Source of the DNA: Marinobacter nitratireducens
GTDB taxonomy: Bacteria; Pseudomonadota; Gammaproteobacteria; Pseudomonadales; Oleiphilaceae
NCBI RefSeq assembly: GCF_000708045.1
Contig: NZ_ANIE01000007.1
Span: forward strand, 310,001-374,000
DNA: 64,000 bases
Reading direction: 5' to 3'
Below are positions 47,154-56,233 of this stretch, piece after piece (positions within the stretch are counted from its first letter, which is position 1; each line of letters opens with the position of its first letter). The notes beneath the pieces are model-generated. The model was not told where the DNA came from and ran no database searches. It saw nothing but the letters and a program-made list of their open reading frames with translations. The position numbers and the translations under genes were made by a program.

Positions 47154-47166
47154 ATACATAATGTAT
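47154..47166. promoter_or_regulatory. Perfect palindrome in the crp-osmC intergenic region
   Basis: ATACATAATGTAT is a perfect 6+1+6 inverted repeat in the 274-bp gap between the divergent crp and osmC genes, overlapping TATACAT that could serve as a -10 element. It does not match the CRP site TGTGA-N6-TCACA. Nothing else recognisable was seen in the gap. Confidence 0.35.
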
Positions 47167-47287
47167 CCATCCCGCGCCCTGACCACTGCCACAGAATTGC
47201 GACTGTGCTAGCATCCAGCAACCAGACAAGCATCCCGGCGCATGCATTGCCCTGCGCCAGAACCCAAGCCAACGGAGATCAGGTTTT

Positions 47288-47710
47288 ATGAAAGCAACCG
47301 TCGACTGGACAGGCAATGCCAGCTTTAAGGCCACCAGTGGCAGTGGCCACAGCGTACAGTTGGACGGCCCTCCGGATCATGGCGGCGAAAACCTGGGGCC
47401 TCGCCCGATGGAATTGCTGTTGATGGGTCTCGGAGGCTGCTCCTCTTTTGATGTCATGAGCATCCTGAAGAAAAGCCGCCAGGACGTGACCGCTTGCCAC
47501 GCCGACCTGGACGCCGAGCGTGCCGACGCCGTTCCCTCTGTCTTCACGAAAATACACCTGCACTTTGTGGTGACCGGAAACAACCTGAAAGAGAACCATG
47601 TCAAGCGCGCGGTCAGCCTGTCCGCGGAGAAGTACTGTTCTGCTTCCATCATGCTGGAAAAAGCCGGCGTCGAGATCACTCACAGCTACGAAATCCGCGA
47701 CGCTGAATAA
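47288..47710 (+). CDS. OsmC family protein (YhfA type)
   Basis: 140 residues, OsmC/Ohr fold. The conserved Cys lies in LLMGLGGCSSFDVMSILKKSRQDV and a second Cys comes late in SLSAEKYCSASIMLEKAG. OsmC proteins use such a Cys pair to reduce organic hydroperoxides; the YhfA branch, next to crp in E. coli as here, has no proven substrate. Confidence 0.85.
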   Translation: MKATVDWTGNASFKATSGSGHSVQLDGPPDHGGENLGPRPMELLLMGLGGCSSFDVMSILKKSRQDVTACHADLDAERADAVPSVFTKIHLHFVVTGNNLKENHVKRAVSLSAEKYCSASIMLEKAGVEITHSYEIRDAE

Positions 47711-47957
47711 CACATCCGGCCCTTCAAATAGGGCCAGAAAAGGGCCTCTGGCATCCGCCGGGAAGCAGTAACAGATACCGGTGCTAAAATGTGCTTTCAC
47801 AGACTATCCAATGTCACGTCCGGTGTGCATAATACGCACCCTCTCCGCCGGTCTGCGCAAAAGGTGAACAGCCTGGTCAGTAGTCGGTGGCGGCCTCGGC
47901 AGGGCGGAATAGGCTCGCCCTGCAGTCATTCATCTCCATCATCCGGAGGGGCTGAGC
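47711..47957 (+). other. Leader region of speD with stem-loops
   Basis: No gene seen. A short hairpin GGCCCT/AGGGCC lies just after osmC without a T run. A perfect 8-bp stem, GCAGGGCG with CGCCCTGC (47899-47923), stands about 35 nt before the speD ATG, upstream of a strong GGAGGGG ribosome site. It may be a simple 5' UTR structure. Confidence 0.35.
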
Positions 47958-48749
47958 ATGGAAACCAAACTCCAATTGCACGGTTTCAACAACCTGACCA
48001 AATCCCTGAGCTTTAACATCTACGACATCTGTTACGCGCAGACCGAAGAACAACGCGAAGCCTACATCGACTACATTGACGAGATGTACAACGCCGAGCG
48101 TCTGACCCAGATTCTGACCGACGTGGTTAAAATTATCGGCGCCAATGTACTCAACATTGCCCGTCAGGATTACGAGCCTCACGGTGCGTCCGTCACCATG
48201 CTGATTGCGGAGCATGAACTGACCAACGGCGAGGCAAACAACGAAGAATCGCCAGGCCCCCTTCCGGATACCATCGTGGCGCATCTGGACAAGAGCCACG
48301 TCACGGTTCACACCTACCCGGAAAGCCACCCGCACGACGGTGTCAGCACCTTCCGTGCGGACATTGACGTTTCGACCTGTGGCCTGATCTCACCACTGAA
48401 AGTGTTGAACTACCTTATCCACAGCTTCGATTCGGACGTTGTGACAGTGGATTACCGGGTCCGGGGCTTTACTCGCGATGTGGATGGTACCAAGCATTAC
48501 ATTGATCACGACATCAACTCGATCCAGAACTACCTCACGGAAGATACGCAAAACGCCTATCAGATGATCGACGTGAACGTGTACCAGGAAAATCTGTTCC
48601 ACACCAAGATGATGCTGAAAAACTTTGATCTCGATAATTACGTTTTCGGGGTGAATGCCAGCGACCTGGACCCCGACGAAGCCAAGTCCATTGAGGAACG
48701 CCTGCGCCGGGAGATGCTGGAAATCTTCTACTCCCGGAATGTGGAATAG
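47958..48749 (+). CDS. speD: S-adenosylmethionine decarboxylase proenzyme
   Basis: 263 residues, the long SpeD class of E. coli and Pseudomonas. Self-cleavage should occur before Ser113 in [15 protein letters not shown], making the pyruvoyl cofactor. [23 protein letters not shown] carries the second catalytic Cys. Makes decarboxylated SAM for spermidine synthesis; no speE gene is in the window. Preceded by a very strong ribosome binding site. Confidence 0.94.
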   Translation: METKLQLHGFNNLTKSLSFNIYDICYAQTEEQREAYIDYIDEMYNAERLTQILTDVVKIIGANVLNIARQDYEPHGASVTMLIAEHELTNGEANNEESPGPLPDTIVAHLDKSHVTVHTYPESHPHDGVSTFRADIDVSTCGLISPLKVLNYLIHSFDSDVVTVDYRVRGFTRDVDGTKHYIDHDINSIQNYLTEDTQNAYQMIDVNVYQENLFHTKMMLKNFDLDNYVFGVNASDLDPDEAKSIEERLRREMLEIFYSRNVE

Positions 48750-48757
48750 GCTGGCAA

Positions 48758-48799
48758 GGCGCGCCCCGGGCGGCGCGCCGAACATCCATCAGTTTTTTT
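48758..48799 (+). terminator. Probable speD terminator
   Basis: GGCGCGCC and GGCGCGCC form a perfect 8-bp stem around a 6-nt loop, 8 bp after the speD stop. A T7 run follows only after a 13-nt gap, so its efficiency is uncertain. Confidence 0.5.
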
Positions 48800-48891
48800 G
48801 AACAAAGCCTCCAAGATTCTCCGATTTCATCCTATCTGCTCTAGCTGTTCAATAGTCCCATCACATTCCAATGTCCTTGGAGGCTATGAAC

Positions 48892-49494
48892 ATGAAGAAC
48901 ATTCTCGTTGTTACCGCAAGTATCTTTGGCAAAGACGGCCAATCCTCGCAGTTGGTTGAAAAAACGCTTGAGCAGCTTCGCCAGACCCACGGCGAGATCC
49001 AGGTCACGACACGGGATCTTGCCGCCGAGCCGGTCCCGCACCTGGATGCGACCCGTTTTGGTGCTTTCCTTGCCTCGGCGGACGAGCGCAACAACGACCA
49101 ACAGCAAGTCGTGGATTATTCAGATTCATTGATCGATGAAATCCATAACGCCGACATTCTGGTTCTCGGAGTCCCGATGTACAACTTCGGCATTCCCTCC
49201 GCACTCAAGGCTTACTTCGATCACATTGCACGGGCAGGGATTACCTTCCGCTACACTGAGAATGGCCCGGTTGGTCTGCTTCAGGATCGCCCCGTCTATG
49301 TACTGGCGGCCCGCGGTGGCATCTATGCCGGGACAGCGAATGATTCGCAGACTCCGTTCATTCGCTCGTTCCTGGGCTTCATCGGCCTGACCGATCTGCA
49401 CTTTGTTTATGCCGAGGGGCTCAACATGGGTGATGAGCAGAAGCACAATGCCCTGACTGAAGCCAGCCGGGACATTGCAGCCCTGGCATCCTGA
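48892..49494 (+). CDS. azoR: FMN-dependent NADH:quinone oxidoreductase / azoreductase
   Basis: 200 residues from the ATG at 48892, which has GGAGG eight nt upstream; ATGs at 48871 and 48886 are alternatives. Flavodoxin-like fold: MKNILVVTASIFGKDGQSSQLVEKTLEQL, ADILVLGVPMYNFGIPSALKAYFDHIARAGITFRY (FMN contacts), VYVLAARGGIYAG. Reduces quinones and azo compounds and helps against thiol stress. Confidence 0.9.
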   Translation: MKNILVVTASIFGKDGQSSQLVEKTLEQLRQTHGEIQVTTRDLAAEPVPHLDATRFGAFLASADERNNDQQQVVDYSDSLIDEIHNADILVLGVPMYNFGIPSALKAYFDHIARAGITFRYTENGPVGLLQDRPVYVLAARGGIYAGTANDSQTPFIRSFLGFIGLTDLHFVYAEGLNMGDEQKHNALTEASRDIAALAS

Positions 49495-49531
49495 GACGTT
49501 CGAAACAATGCCGGTTGGCAGGAGGTAGCTG

Positions 49532-50377
49532 ATGACAGAGCGCATGCTGAAACAGGTCATTCCCGGTGCCGAGACATCCGATGGCGCCGGCGTTCGGATC
49601 AAACGTTCCCTCGGACAGAACCCGTCGGTTCGGCTGGACCCGTTCCTGATGCTGGACGAGTTTGGCTCGGAGAGCGCAGAGGACTACATCGCGGGATTCC
49701 CGTCGCACCCGCATCGCGGCTTTGAGACCGTCACCTATATGCTTGATGGCCACATGTTGCACGAGGACCACCTGGGAAACCAGGGCGATCTGTGCACGGG
49801 TGGTGTCCAGTGGATGACCGCCGGGCGTGGCATCATTCACTCGGAGATGCCTCAGCAGACCGAGGGCCTGATGCGGGGCTTCCAGCTCTGGCTGAACCTG
49901 CCTGCCGCCGAGAAAATGACCGACGCGGGCTATCAGGACCTTCAGCCGGAAAGTATCCCCGAGTTCACCTTTGCAGGAAGCAAACTCAAGCTGATCGCAG
50001 GCACGCTCGAACTCGGCGAGCAACGCTGTCTAGGGGCAGTCACGGATCGCAGTACCCAGCCGATTTATGCGGATATCCACCTGGAACCCGCGGCAAAGCT
50101 CACGCTGCCCATACCCGAGGGCCACAACGCAATGCTCTACCTGTACGAGGGCGAAGCCAGCGTTGGCCGGACTCCCCTGCGTGCCAGCGCCGCCAGTGTA
50201 CTGAGCGATGGTGACCATATCATCCTGACCGGCGGGGCTGAGCGGGCTCGTTTGCTGTTGATCGCGGGCAAGCCGATTGGCGAACCGGTCGTACAGTACG
50301 GCCCATTCGTCATGAACACCCGGGAAGAGATCGAACAGACTCTCCGGGACTATCGGGATGGTCGCCTGACAGCCTGA
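49532..50377 (+). CDS. Pirin family protein
   Basis: 281 residues, double cupin. The N-terminal cupin carries the metal-binding His set in FPSHPHRGFETVTYMLDG and GRGIIHSEMP; the C-terminal cupin is divergent. Bacterial pirins include quercetinase-like dioxygenases and regulators; activity here is not predictable. GGAGG lies before the ATG. It converges on prkB with 7 bp between. Confidence 0.88.
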   Translation: MTERMLKQVIPGAETSDGAGVRIKRSLGQNPSVRLDPFLMLDEFGSESAEDYIAGFPSHPHRGFETVTYMLDGHMLHEDHLGNQGDLCTGGVQWMTAGRGIIHSEMPQQTEGLMRGFQLWLNLPAAEKMTDAGYQDLQPESIPEFTFAGSKLKLIAGTLELGEQRCLGAVTDRSTQPIYADIHLEPAAKLTLPIPEGHNAMLYLYEGEASVGRTPLRASAASVLSDGDHIILTGGAERARLLLIAGKPIGEPVVQYGPFVMNTREEIEQTLRDYRDGRLTA

Positions 50378-50384
50378 ACAGGTG

Positions 50385-51251
50385 TCAGGCAAACGGCTTC
50401 TGGGCCATCAGCTTCTGAACCATGGGTCTGACCAACAGATCCATGGCCAGAGCCATCTTGGTTCCCGGGATAACCAGCGTATCCCGACGGGACAGACTGC
50501 TACCGGCAATCACCTGAAGCAGATAAGGGAAGTCCACTTCCGACGGGTCGCGAAAGCGGATCACCAGCATGCTTTCGTCTTCCGAGGGCACATCCCGCAC
50601 AACAAAGGGATTGGATGTGTCCACCAGGGGGATACGCTGGAAGTTGATGTGGGTGTGAGAAAACTGCGGCACAATGTCGTGTACGTAGTCGTCCATCCGG
50701 TTGATGATGGTTTCTACGACAGCCTCCTGGCTGTATCCCCGTTTGTGGGTGTCCCGGTGAATTTTCTGGATCCACTCCAGATTCACAATGGGTACCACTC
50801 CGATCAGCAGGTCAACATACTGTGCGATGTTGAAGGCCTCGCTGACCACACCGCCATGCAACCCTTCATAGAACAGCAAATCGGTATCTGCCGGCAATGA
50901 TTGCCAGGGTGTAAAGGTGCCTGGCTTGTGCCCTGCGGAGACGAGGTTACGGTCTTCGTCGTGGACGTACTGGCGATAACGGCCATTGCCAGTATGACCG
51001 TAGTCGTAAAACAGCGCCTCCAGCTTGTCGATGTGATTGGCCGCCAGGGCAAAATGGTTGCGCTCGCCAAATTGGCCCTTGGCCGCCAGACGCGCCATCT
51101 GCTCACGGTTGTAACGATGAAAGCTGTCGCCGCTGACCATAGCCGCGTTCAGTCCCTCGCTGGCAAACATGCGGCTGAAGATCTGACCGGTGGTCGTGGT
51201 GCCTGCACCGGACGAGCCGGTCACAGCAATGATCGGATGACGCTTCGACAT
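50385..51251 (-). CDS. prkB: Phosphoribulokinase-family protein PrkB
   Basis: 288 residues from the ATG at 51251 (MSKRHPIIAVTGSSG). P-loop TGSSGAGTTT, then SGDSFHRYNREQM, RQYVHDEDRNL, DLLFYEGLHGGV and the C-terminal MALAMDLLVRPMVQKL. Same length as E. coli PrkB, which lies next to yhfA (osmC) and crp, a neighbourhood partly kept here. No RuBisCO or Calvin-cycle gene is present, so a carbon-fixation role is unlikely; the real substrate is unknown. Confidence 0.9.
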   Translation of the reverse strand: MSKRHPIIAVTGSSGAGTTTTGQIFSRMFASEGLNAAMVSGDSFHRYNREQMARLAAKGQFGERNHFALAANHIDKLEALFYDYGHTGNGRYRQYVHDEDRNLVSAGHKPGTFTPWQSLPADTDLLFYEGLHGGVVSEAFNIAQYVDLLIGVVPIVNLEWIQKIHRDTHKRGYSQEAVVETIINRMDDYVHDIVPQFSHTHINFQRIPLVDTSNPFVVRDVPSEDESMLVIRFRDPSEVDFPYLLQVIAGSSLSRRDTLVIPGTKMALAMDLLVRPMVQKLMAQKPFA

Positions 51252-51270
51252 GATTGGAAAACCCTGGAAA

Positions 51271-54200
51271 TCAGGTGAGAGTGTCGAGCAACCTCGGTTT
51301 CTCGACGACGAAACCCTGAGCGTAGTCCACACCCAGTTGTCTCAGCATATCCAGAATATCCCGCGATTCAACCTGTGATGCGATAACTTCACGGTCCATG
51401 TAATGCGCCATATCGACCATGGAGCGCACCATGGCCCGGTCTGTCTCGCTGGTGGTGAGCTGGCCAATAAACGCGCTATCAATCTTGATCAGGTCCACCG
51501 GCAGCGAACGCATGAACTGGAAAGAGCTCGGGCCGCTGCCGAAGTTCCCCAGACAGAAACGACACCCCAGCTCTTTCATTTCTTCAATGAATTCGGCAAT
51601 TGCTGCCACATCGTTGATCGCGGAAGCTTCCGTGAGTTCGAACCAGAGCCGCTCTATAGGGGCATTCTTCTCACTCAGTTTCTCGTAGATGAACTCCAGC
51701 AGGGACTGATCATTCAGTGAGTAGCCAGACAGGTTGATACACATGCCCCCGAGATGCCTGGGGTCCGGAGCCTTGTCCCGCAACCAGTCAAGCATATGAC
51801 CCACCACCCAGCGATCGACCGCCTGCATGCGGTCGTAGCGCTCCGCCATACGAACGAAATCATGGCCGGTAATCAGGTTCCCCGCGTCATCATACATACT
51901 GATCAGCACTTCATACTGCGCCGACATATTGGCCTTGGGATGAAGCGGAATGATCTTCTGACAACGCAACAACATGCGCTCCTCGTTCAAGTCACTCAGG
52001 CTCGCAACCTTCTCGGCAATCTGTTCCTGACGAGCCTGCTCTGACGCGTCGGGCATATACTCGGCAATTTTGCCATGCCCCAGCTGCTTGGCCGAAGACA
52101 GTGCCTGTTCCGAGGCCCTTAACCAACGCTCTGCGTTCACCAGGGTGGGCAACTGAGGCACCACCCCGGCACTGGCCGACAATTTGTAGCTGCGACCCCC
52201 GAAGGTAAATTCGGCGCTTTCCACCGACGACACCAGTGCCCTAGCCGACTCCAAGGCCGTCTCGGCGGGCACCAGCAGGGCAAACTCGTTGCCAGCCAGG
52301 CGCGCCAACGGCATGCCGTCTTCTACTTTTTGGCCCAGTAGCCTGGCCACCTCTTTCAACGTATCGTCGCCGGCCTGGTAACCCGCCGTGTCATTCAGCA
52401 GCCGGAAACGGCGCAGGTCTAACCGAACCAGGGCACGATCATCTTCCCGTCTCGCCAACTGCTGATCCAGCATGCGTTCAAATTCTCGGCGCCCGAGCAA
52501 CCCTGTCAGCTCATCATGGGTCGTTGCCCAGGAAAGCTGGTCATAAACATTGCGAACCATACGGTCAATGCTTTCATCCACAAGCGGCCGCTCATACTGG
52601 CTATCCGGAACAATCACGCCTTTACGCATCTGCCGGGCCAGCGCTTCCAGCTCCAACTCCACCACCCGCATGCCCTGGTGATTGACGAACACAAAGCGGC
52701 TGAAGCCCCGGGCAATCCACACCAGTCGGATGTACTGGGGTTCCTCTGGGTTGTCCTGATCTCGCAACCAGTCTCCGGTTCGCAGCTGCTGCGCCCTGTT
52801 GATCCAGCGTTGCAGGCTCCGCTTCTCCCGCTCAGACAGTTTATTGGTGCTTTTTTCCTCTTCCTGCATCGCCGGCACCTCGACCATTTCTGGCAAGGTA
52901 TCGGGGCTGCGCACGAGAAACTGCTTGAGCTCATCACGGATCTGCGACGAAGGCATGTGATTGCTGGAGATCGACGCCAGGCCGTCCTGAATCACTCGCA
53001 AAAGCTCCGGCAAATTGATGGGGCTCGCCGGGTCCTCAGCGAATGCCAGCAAGGAATCGATCACCGACAGGTAGTCCTGCCATAACTGGCTGTCTGCCCC
53101 CTGACGAATCCAGGTCAGCGACAGCAAATCACGCCAGCCTCCGTCCAGCAAACTCAACACCGCTTTGGGAACCTTGCGACCGGCCAGTTTTTGATTAAGC
53201 ACCTCAGAGACGGCCGCCTTCGAGTCTGAAACCTTCTGTGCCCCCTCAGCCGCTGCCGTAACCCGCTCGACGTTGCGCCGGTACACAAGGTTCTGCCGAT
53301 CGATCAGAGTATCGAGTTCCTGTACGGTCTGCTCAAAGACACCGGTATCCTGCTCGAAGTCATTGGTAATGCGGGTAACCAGCTCGTCCATACGGCGCTG
53401 AACCACAGGGTTGATTCGCCCGCCTTTCACTCCCAATTGGGCCAGGCGATTGAGCACCCCGCGAACTGGACTGTCCTGATCGTCAAAGAACTCTGGATCC
53501 CTCATGACTACTTTGAGGACAGGCACCTCCAACTGTCGCATGCGCGCCTGAGCGTGCTCGCTGAGCTTGGGGCTCTCGACAACCGAATGGAAAAACCGAT
53601 CGACAACGTCGAGGGTTGACTGCTGCTCTTCGTTCAGCCGGTTATCGCCACTTTCCTTGACCTTCTCGACCACACGCTCGCGGAGCGGCAGCGCCTCGGC
53701 CCCGGGGGCCTCAACCTGCAACTGTTGCAGCTCCCGCTGCAGTTCGCCGGAGGACAACGGGCGAGCATTCGGGGCAAACGCGACGGGTTCTGCATCACCC
53801 CGCGCTACGCGACTGGCATTGAGCGTCGTCAGCAGATTTCTGACGGTGGCAAAGGCCGTCTGGGCGGCCTGGGCATAGCCCCGAAACTCGTTCCCGGTCT
53901 TACCGGGTTGGCTTGTCGGTTTTTCCCGCTCGGCGGGAGCTGCGGCTTTCTTCACCGACTCTGTAGGCGCTTTAGGCTTGGGCTGCGGTTCCTTGGTGTT
54001 CGCAGCCTTGTCACTCAGATATTTGGTCAGATCCAGATCAGGCAGAACGCCGTGGCGAATCAGTATGTTGTTTAGCTCTTTGTAGAGCGGCCCCAGATGC
54101 TGCAGAACCGATTGTTCAAAGACTTTCAGGCAGACTTTTTCCACCTCGCGGGAAGTCTTCATCTGGCTCAAGCCCGCGTGAAACGCTTCACAGACAAGGG

Positions 54201-54996
54201 ATGGCCCGAGGGGATTGTGGTGACCGGTTGCGTTAGCAATGCCAAGCTTGTCGAGGCGCAGCTTAAGCTGAAGCAGATCTCCCCGATACAGGGTGTCGGC
54301 TTTGGTGACCATCACACGAATGGTCAGCCAGTCCTCAAATTCACCTTTGTCGACAACGGACAACTCCGACCCTGGAAATCCCTTGGGGGCCGGTTTCAAG
54401 GGCGATTCAAGGCTGCGGGCCATTTGATGCCAGATCACGCGTTGCCGGGCCTGAATCTGCCCGGAGGCGTCCATGTACTCATTGGCCAACTGATCGCTTG
54501 ACGCTTTCTGCGCCGCGGCCTTGAGGCCGGACACCATCTGCACAAAGCAGGCATCCATGAGCGGCTCGATAAACTGAATCACCGCTTTGGCAGACTGGTG
54601 CAGAACAAACTGGATCCGATCGCTCGGTGCCCGGAGCGATGCCCTCTGCTGGCTCGAAGAACCACCACACTGCTGAAGCATGGCACCAACGGCTTCCGGG
54701 TTCGGTCGGGTAAAATTGACGCCCATGGCACCATCAATGCGACGCACAATATTCACATACAACTCGTGGCGGTGACTGCCATCGACGCTGCGAAACCGGA
54801 CTACGATTTCCGGGGGCGTTCCACCTGCGAGTGCCTGATCAAGCTTTCGTGACGTATCACCGGAATAGCGTACAAACAGCCCCTCGGCGCAAAAGTCCGC
54901 GATCTGACAGGGCCAGGACTCACCCATACCCAAGTCAATCTGGGCTGCAAGCTTGATGGGCTGCCGGGGGCTGCTTCGACGTTCTCTAGGATCCAT
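51271..54996 (-). CDS. PilZ-DUF1631-degenerate GGDEF-degenerate EAL protein
   Basis: 1241 residues, no membrane segment. An N-terminal PilZ-like domain (about 1-110) has RRSSPR and DFCAEG, the latter with Cys where Ser is usual. A long DUF1631 region (about 130-800) includes a Lys/Pro/Ala-rich linker near 330-370. The GGDEF domain (about 827-985) reads AGNEF (901-905) and the EAL domain (about 1010-1241) reads YEVL at 1028 and CLGNFG (1148) where catalysis needs DDFG. Both enzymatic domains thus look inactive, so it is more likely a c-di-GMP receptor. It stands 19 bp from prkB on the same strand. Confidence 0.85.
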   Translation of the reverse strand: MDPRERRSSPRQPIKLAAQIDLGMGESWPCQIADFCAEGLFVRYSGDTSRKLDQALAGGTPPEIVVRFRSVDGSHRHELYVNIVRRIDGAMGVNFTRPNPEAVGAMLQQCGGSSSQQRASLRAPSDRIQFVLHQSAKAVIQFIEPLMDACFVQMVSGLKAAAQKASSDQLANEYMDASGQIQARQRVIWHQMARSLESPLKPAPKGFPGSELSVVDKGEFEDWLTIRVMVTKADTLYRGDLLQLKLRLDKLGIANATGHHNPLGPSLVCEAFHAGLSQMKTSREVEKVCLKVFEQSVLQHLGPLYKELNNILIRHGVLPDLDLTKYLSDKAANTKEPQPKPKAPTESVKKAAAPAEREKPTSQPGKTGNEFRGYAQAAQTAFATVRNLLTTLNASRVARGDAEPVAFAPNARPLSSGELQRELQQLQVEAPGAEALPLRERVVEKVKESGDNRLNEEQQSTLDVVDRFFHSVVESPKLSEHAQARMRQLEVPVLKVVMRDPEFFDDQDSPVRGVLNRLAQLGVKGGRINPVVQRRMDELVTRITNDFEQDTGVFEQTVQELDTLIDRQNLVYRRNVERVTAAAEGAQKVSDSKAAVSEVLNQKLAGRKVPKAVLSLLDGGWRDLLSLTWIRQGADSQLWQDYLSVIDSLLAFAEDPASPINLPELLRVIQDGLASISSNHMPSSQIRDELKQFLVRSPDTLPEMVEVPAMQEEEKSTNKLSEREKRSLQRWINRAQQLRTGDWLRDQDNPEEPQYIRLVWIARGFSRFVFVNHQGMRVVELELEALARQMRKGVIVPDSQYERPLVDESIDRMVRNVYDQLSWATTHDELTGLLGRREFERMLDQQLARREDDRALVRLDLRRFRLLNDTAGYQAGDDTLKEVARLLGQKVEDGMPLARLAGNEFALLVPAETALESARALVSSVESAEFTFGGRSYKLSASAGVVPQLPTLVNAERWLRASEQALSSAKQLGHGKIAEYMPDASEQARQEQIAEKVASLSDLNEERMLLRCQKIIPLHPKANMSAQYEVLISMYDDAGNLITGHDFVRMAERYDRMQAVDRWVVGHMLDWLRDKAPDPRHLGGMCINLSGYSLNDQSLLEFIYEKLSEKNAPIERLWFELTEASAINDVAAIAEFIEEMKELGCRFCLGNFGSGPSSFQFMRSLPVDLIKIDSAFIGQLTTSETDRAMVRSMVDMAHYMDREVIASQVESRDILDMLRQLGVDYAQGFVVEKPRLLDTLT

Positions 54997-55162
54997 GAAC
55001 TACCTGATATTTCAGCAAGCCACAGCCGTTACCAAAGCCGACCTGTGTGACTCACATCCCTGAAAATGGCGGCCTTGGCCACCTGCTACTTTGGGAACCA
55101 TGTCTGTAATATAGCGGTCAGATCCGATCAGACAACCGACCTTGATTACAACATTGTGATTA

Positions 55163-56233
55163 ATGAAACAGCTTAGCCAGATATATCTTCTTTTACTACT
55201 GGTAACAGGCCTCTCGGGGTGTACGACCATTGGCTACTACACCCAGGCGATAGGAGGTCACCTGTCACTGATGACGTCCGGCGAACCCGTGGATGCCTTG
55301 CTGTCCGGAGACCACACCGACCCCGAACTTCGTTCAGCCCTTCAGACAGCGAAACAGGCGCGACTTTACGCGCAGGAAAAGCTTTCGCTCCCGATCGGCG
55401 ATGCCTTCACAGAGTATGTGCAACTCAATCACCCGTGGGTGGTGGTCAACCTGGTCGCCGTGCCGGAATTCTCCCTGGAGCCACACCGTTGGTGTTATCC
55501 GGTACTGGGCTGCCAGGCATACCGTGGGTACTTCGACATTGACGATGCTCGGGCGGAACAGGCGATTTTCGAAGCTGAAGGCTATGACACACTGATTGGA
55601 GGTGTTACTGCCTACTCGACTCTCGGGTGGTTTGACGACCCGCTACATTCCGGCTTCACCCGACTCAGCGAAGATCGCATGGTGGCGCTGATGTTTCACG
55701 AACTCGCGCATCGTGTTGTCTATGTCGACGGTGATACCGCTTTCAACGAAAGCTTTGCCACAGCGGTGGAACTCGAGGGCCTCAAGGGATGGCTGGTCCA
55801 GGCTGGCAAGCCGCAGCTGTTCGAACTGGCCCTGGAACGGCTGCAGCAACGCCAACAGACCCTGGAGCTGGTTCGGGAAGCCGCCAACAGCCTGAAAACC
55901 CTCTACCGCCAGCAGGGGGCGCGCCCGGAAGAGGAGCTCAGACGTGTTAAAGCTGACATCCTCAGTGATCTGCTGGCTTCCTACAACGAGCTGACAGAAC
56001 ATTGGGCGCAACCCGGCCCGTTCGGCGCATACCCTGAACAGCTCAACAATGCCAACCTTGCTTTATTCCAGCAGTACAACCAGTACGTACCGGGTTTTCG
56101 AGAGCTCCTGAGAGAGCTGGACCACAACTACCCGGCGTTCTACAACGCGGTGAAAGGCCTCGCGAAACAGCCTGCCAGTACGCGGTCGGCAACCCTGGAG
56201 AAGCTGTCAGAGCGGTTTACAGAAGACCTTTGA
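55163..56233 (+). CDS. Lipoprotein metallopeptidase, putative aminopeptidase (COG4324 type)
   Basis: 356 residues. Lipoprotein signal LLLLVTGLSGCTT (Cys near residue 20). The zinc motif HELAH (MVALMFHELAHRVVYVDGDTAFNESFATAVE) has a downstream Glu in NESFA as third ligand, fitting the COG4324 predicted aminopeptidase family. It should be periplasmic, membrane-tethered. Its last 27 bases overlap the 3' end of the convergent argA gene. Confidence 0.82.
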   Translation: MKQLSQIYLLLLLVTGLSGCTTIGYYTQAIGGHLSLMTSGEPVDALLSGDHTDPELRSALQTAKQARLYAQEKLSLPIGDAFTEYVQLNHPWVVVNLVAVPEFSLEPHRWCYPVLGCQAYRGYFDIDDARAEQAIFEAEGYDTLIGGVTAYSTLGWFDDPLHSGFTRLSEDRMVALMFHELAHRVVYVDGDTAFNESFATAVELEGLKGWLVQAGKPQLFELALERLQQRQQTLELVREAANSLKTLYRQQGARPEEELRRVKADILSDLLASYNELTEHWAQPGPFGAYPEQLNNANLALFQQYNQYVPGFRELLRELDHNYPAFYNAVKGLAKQPASTRSATLEKLSERFTEDL

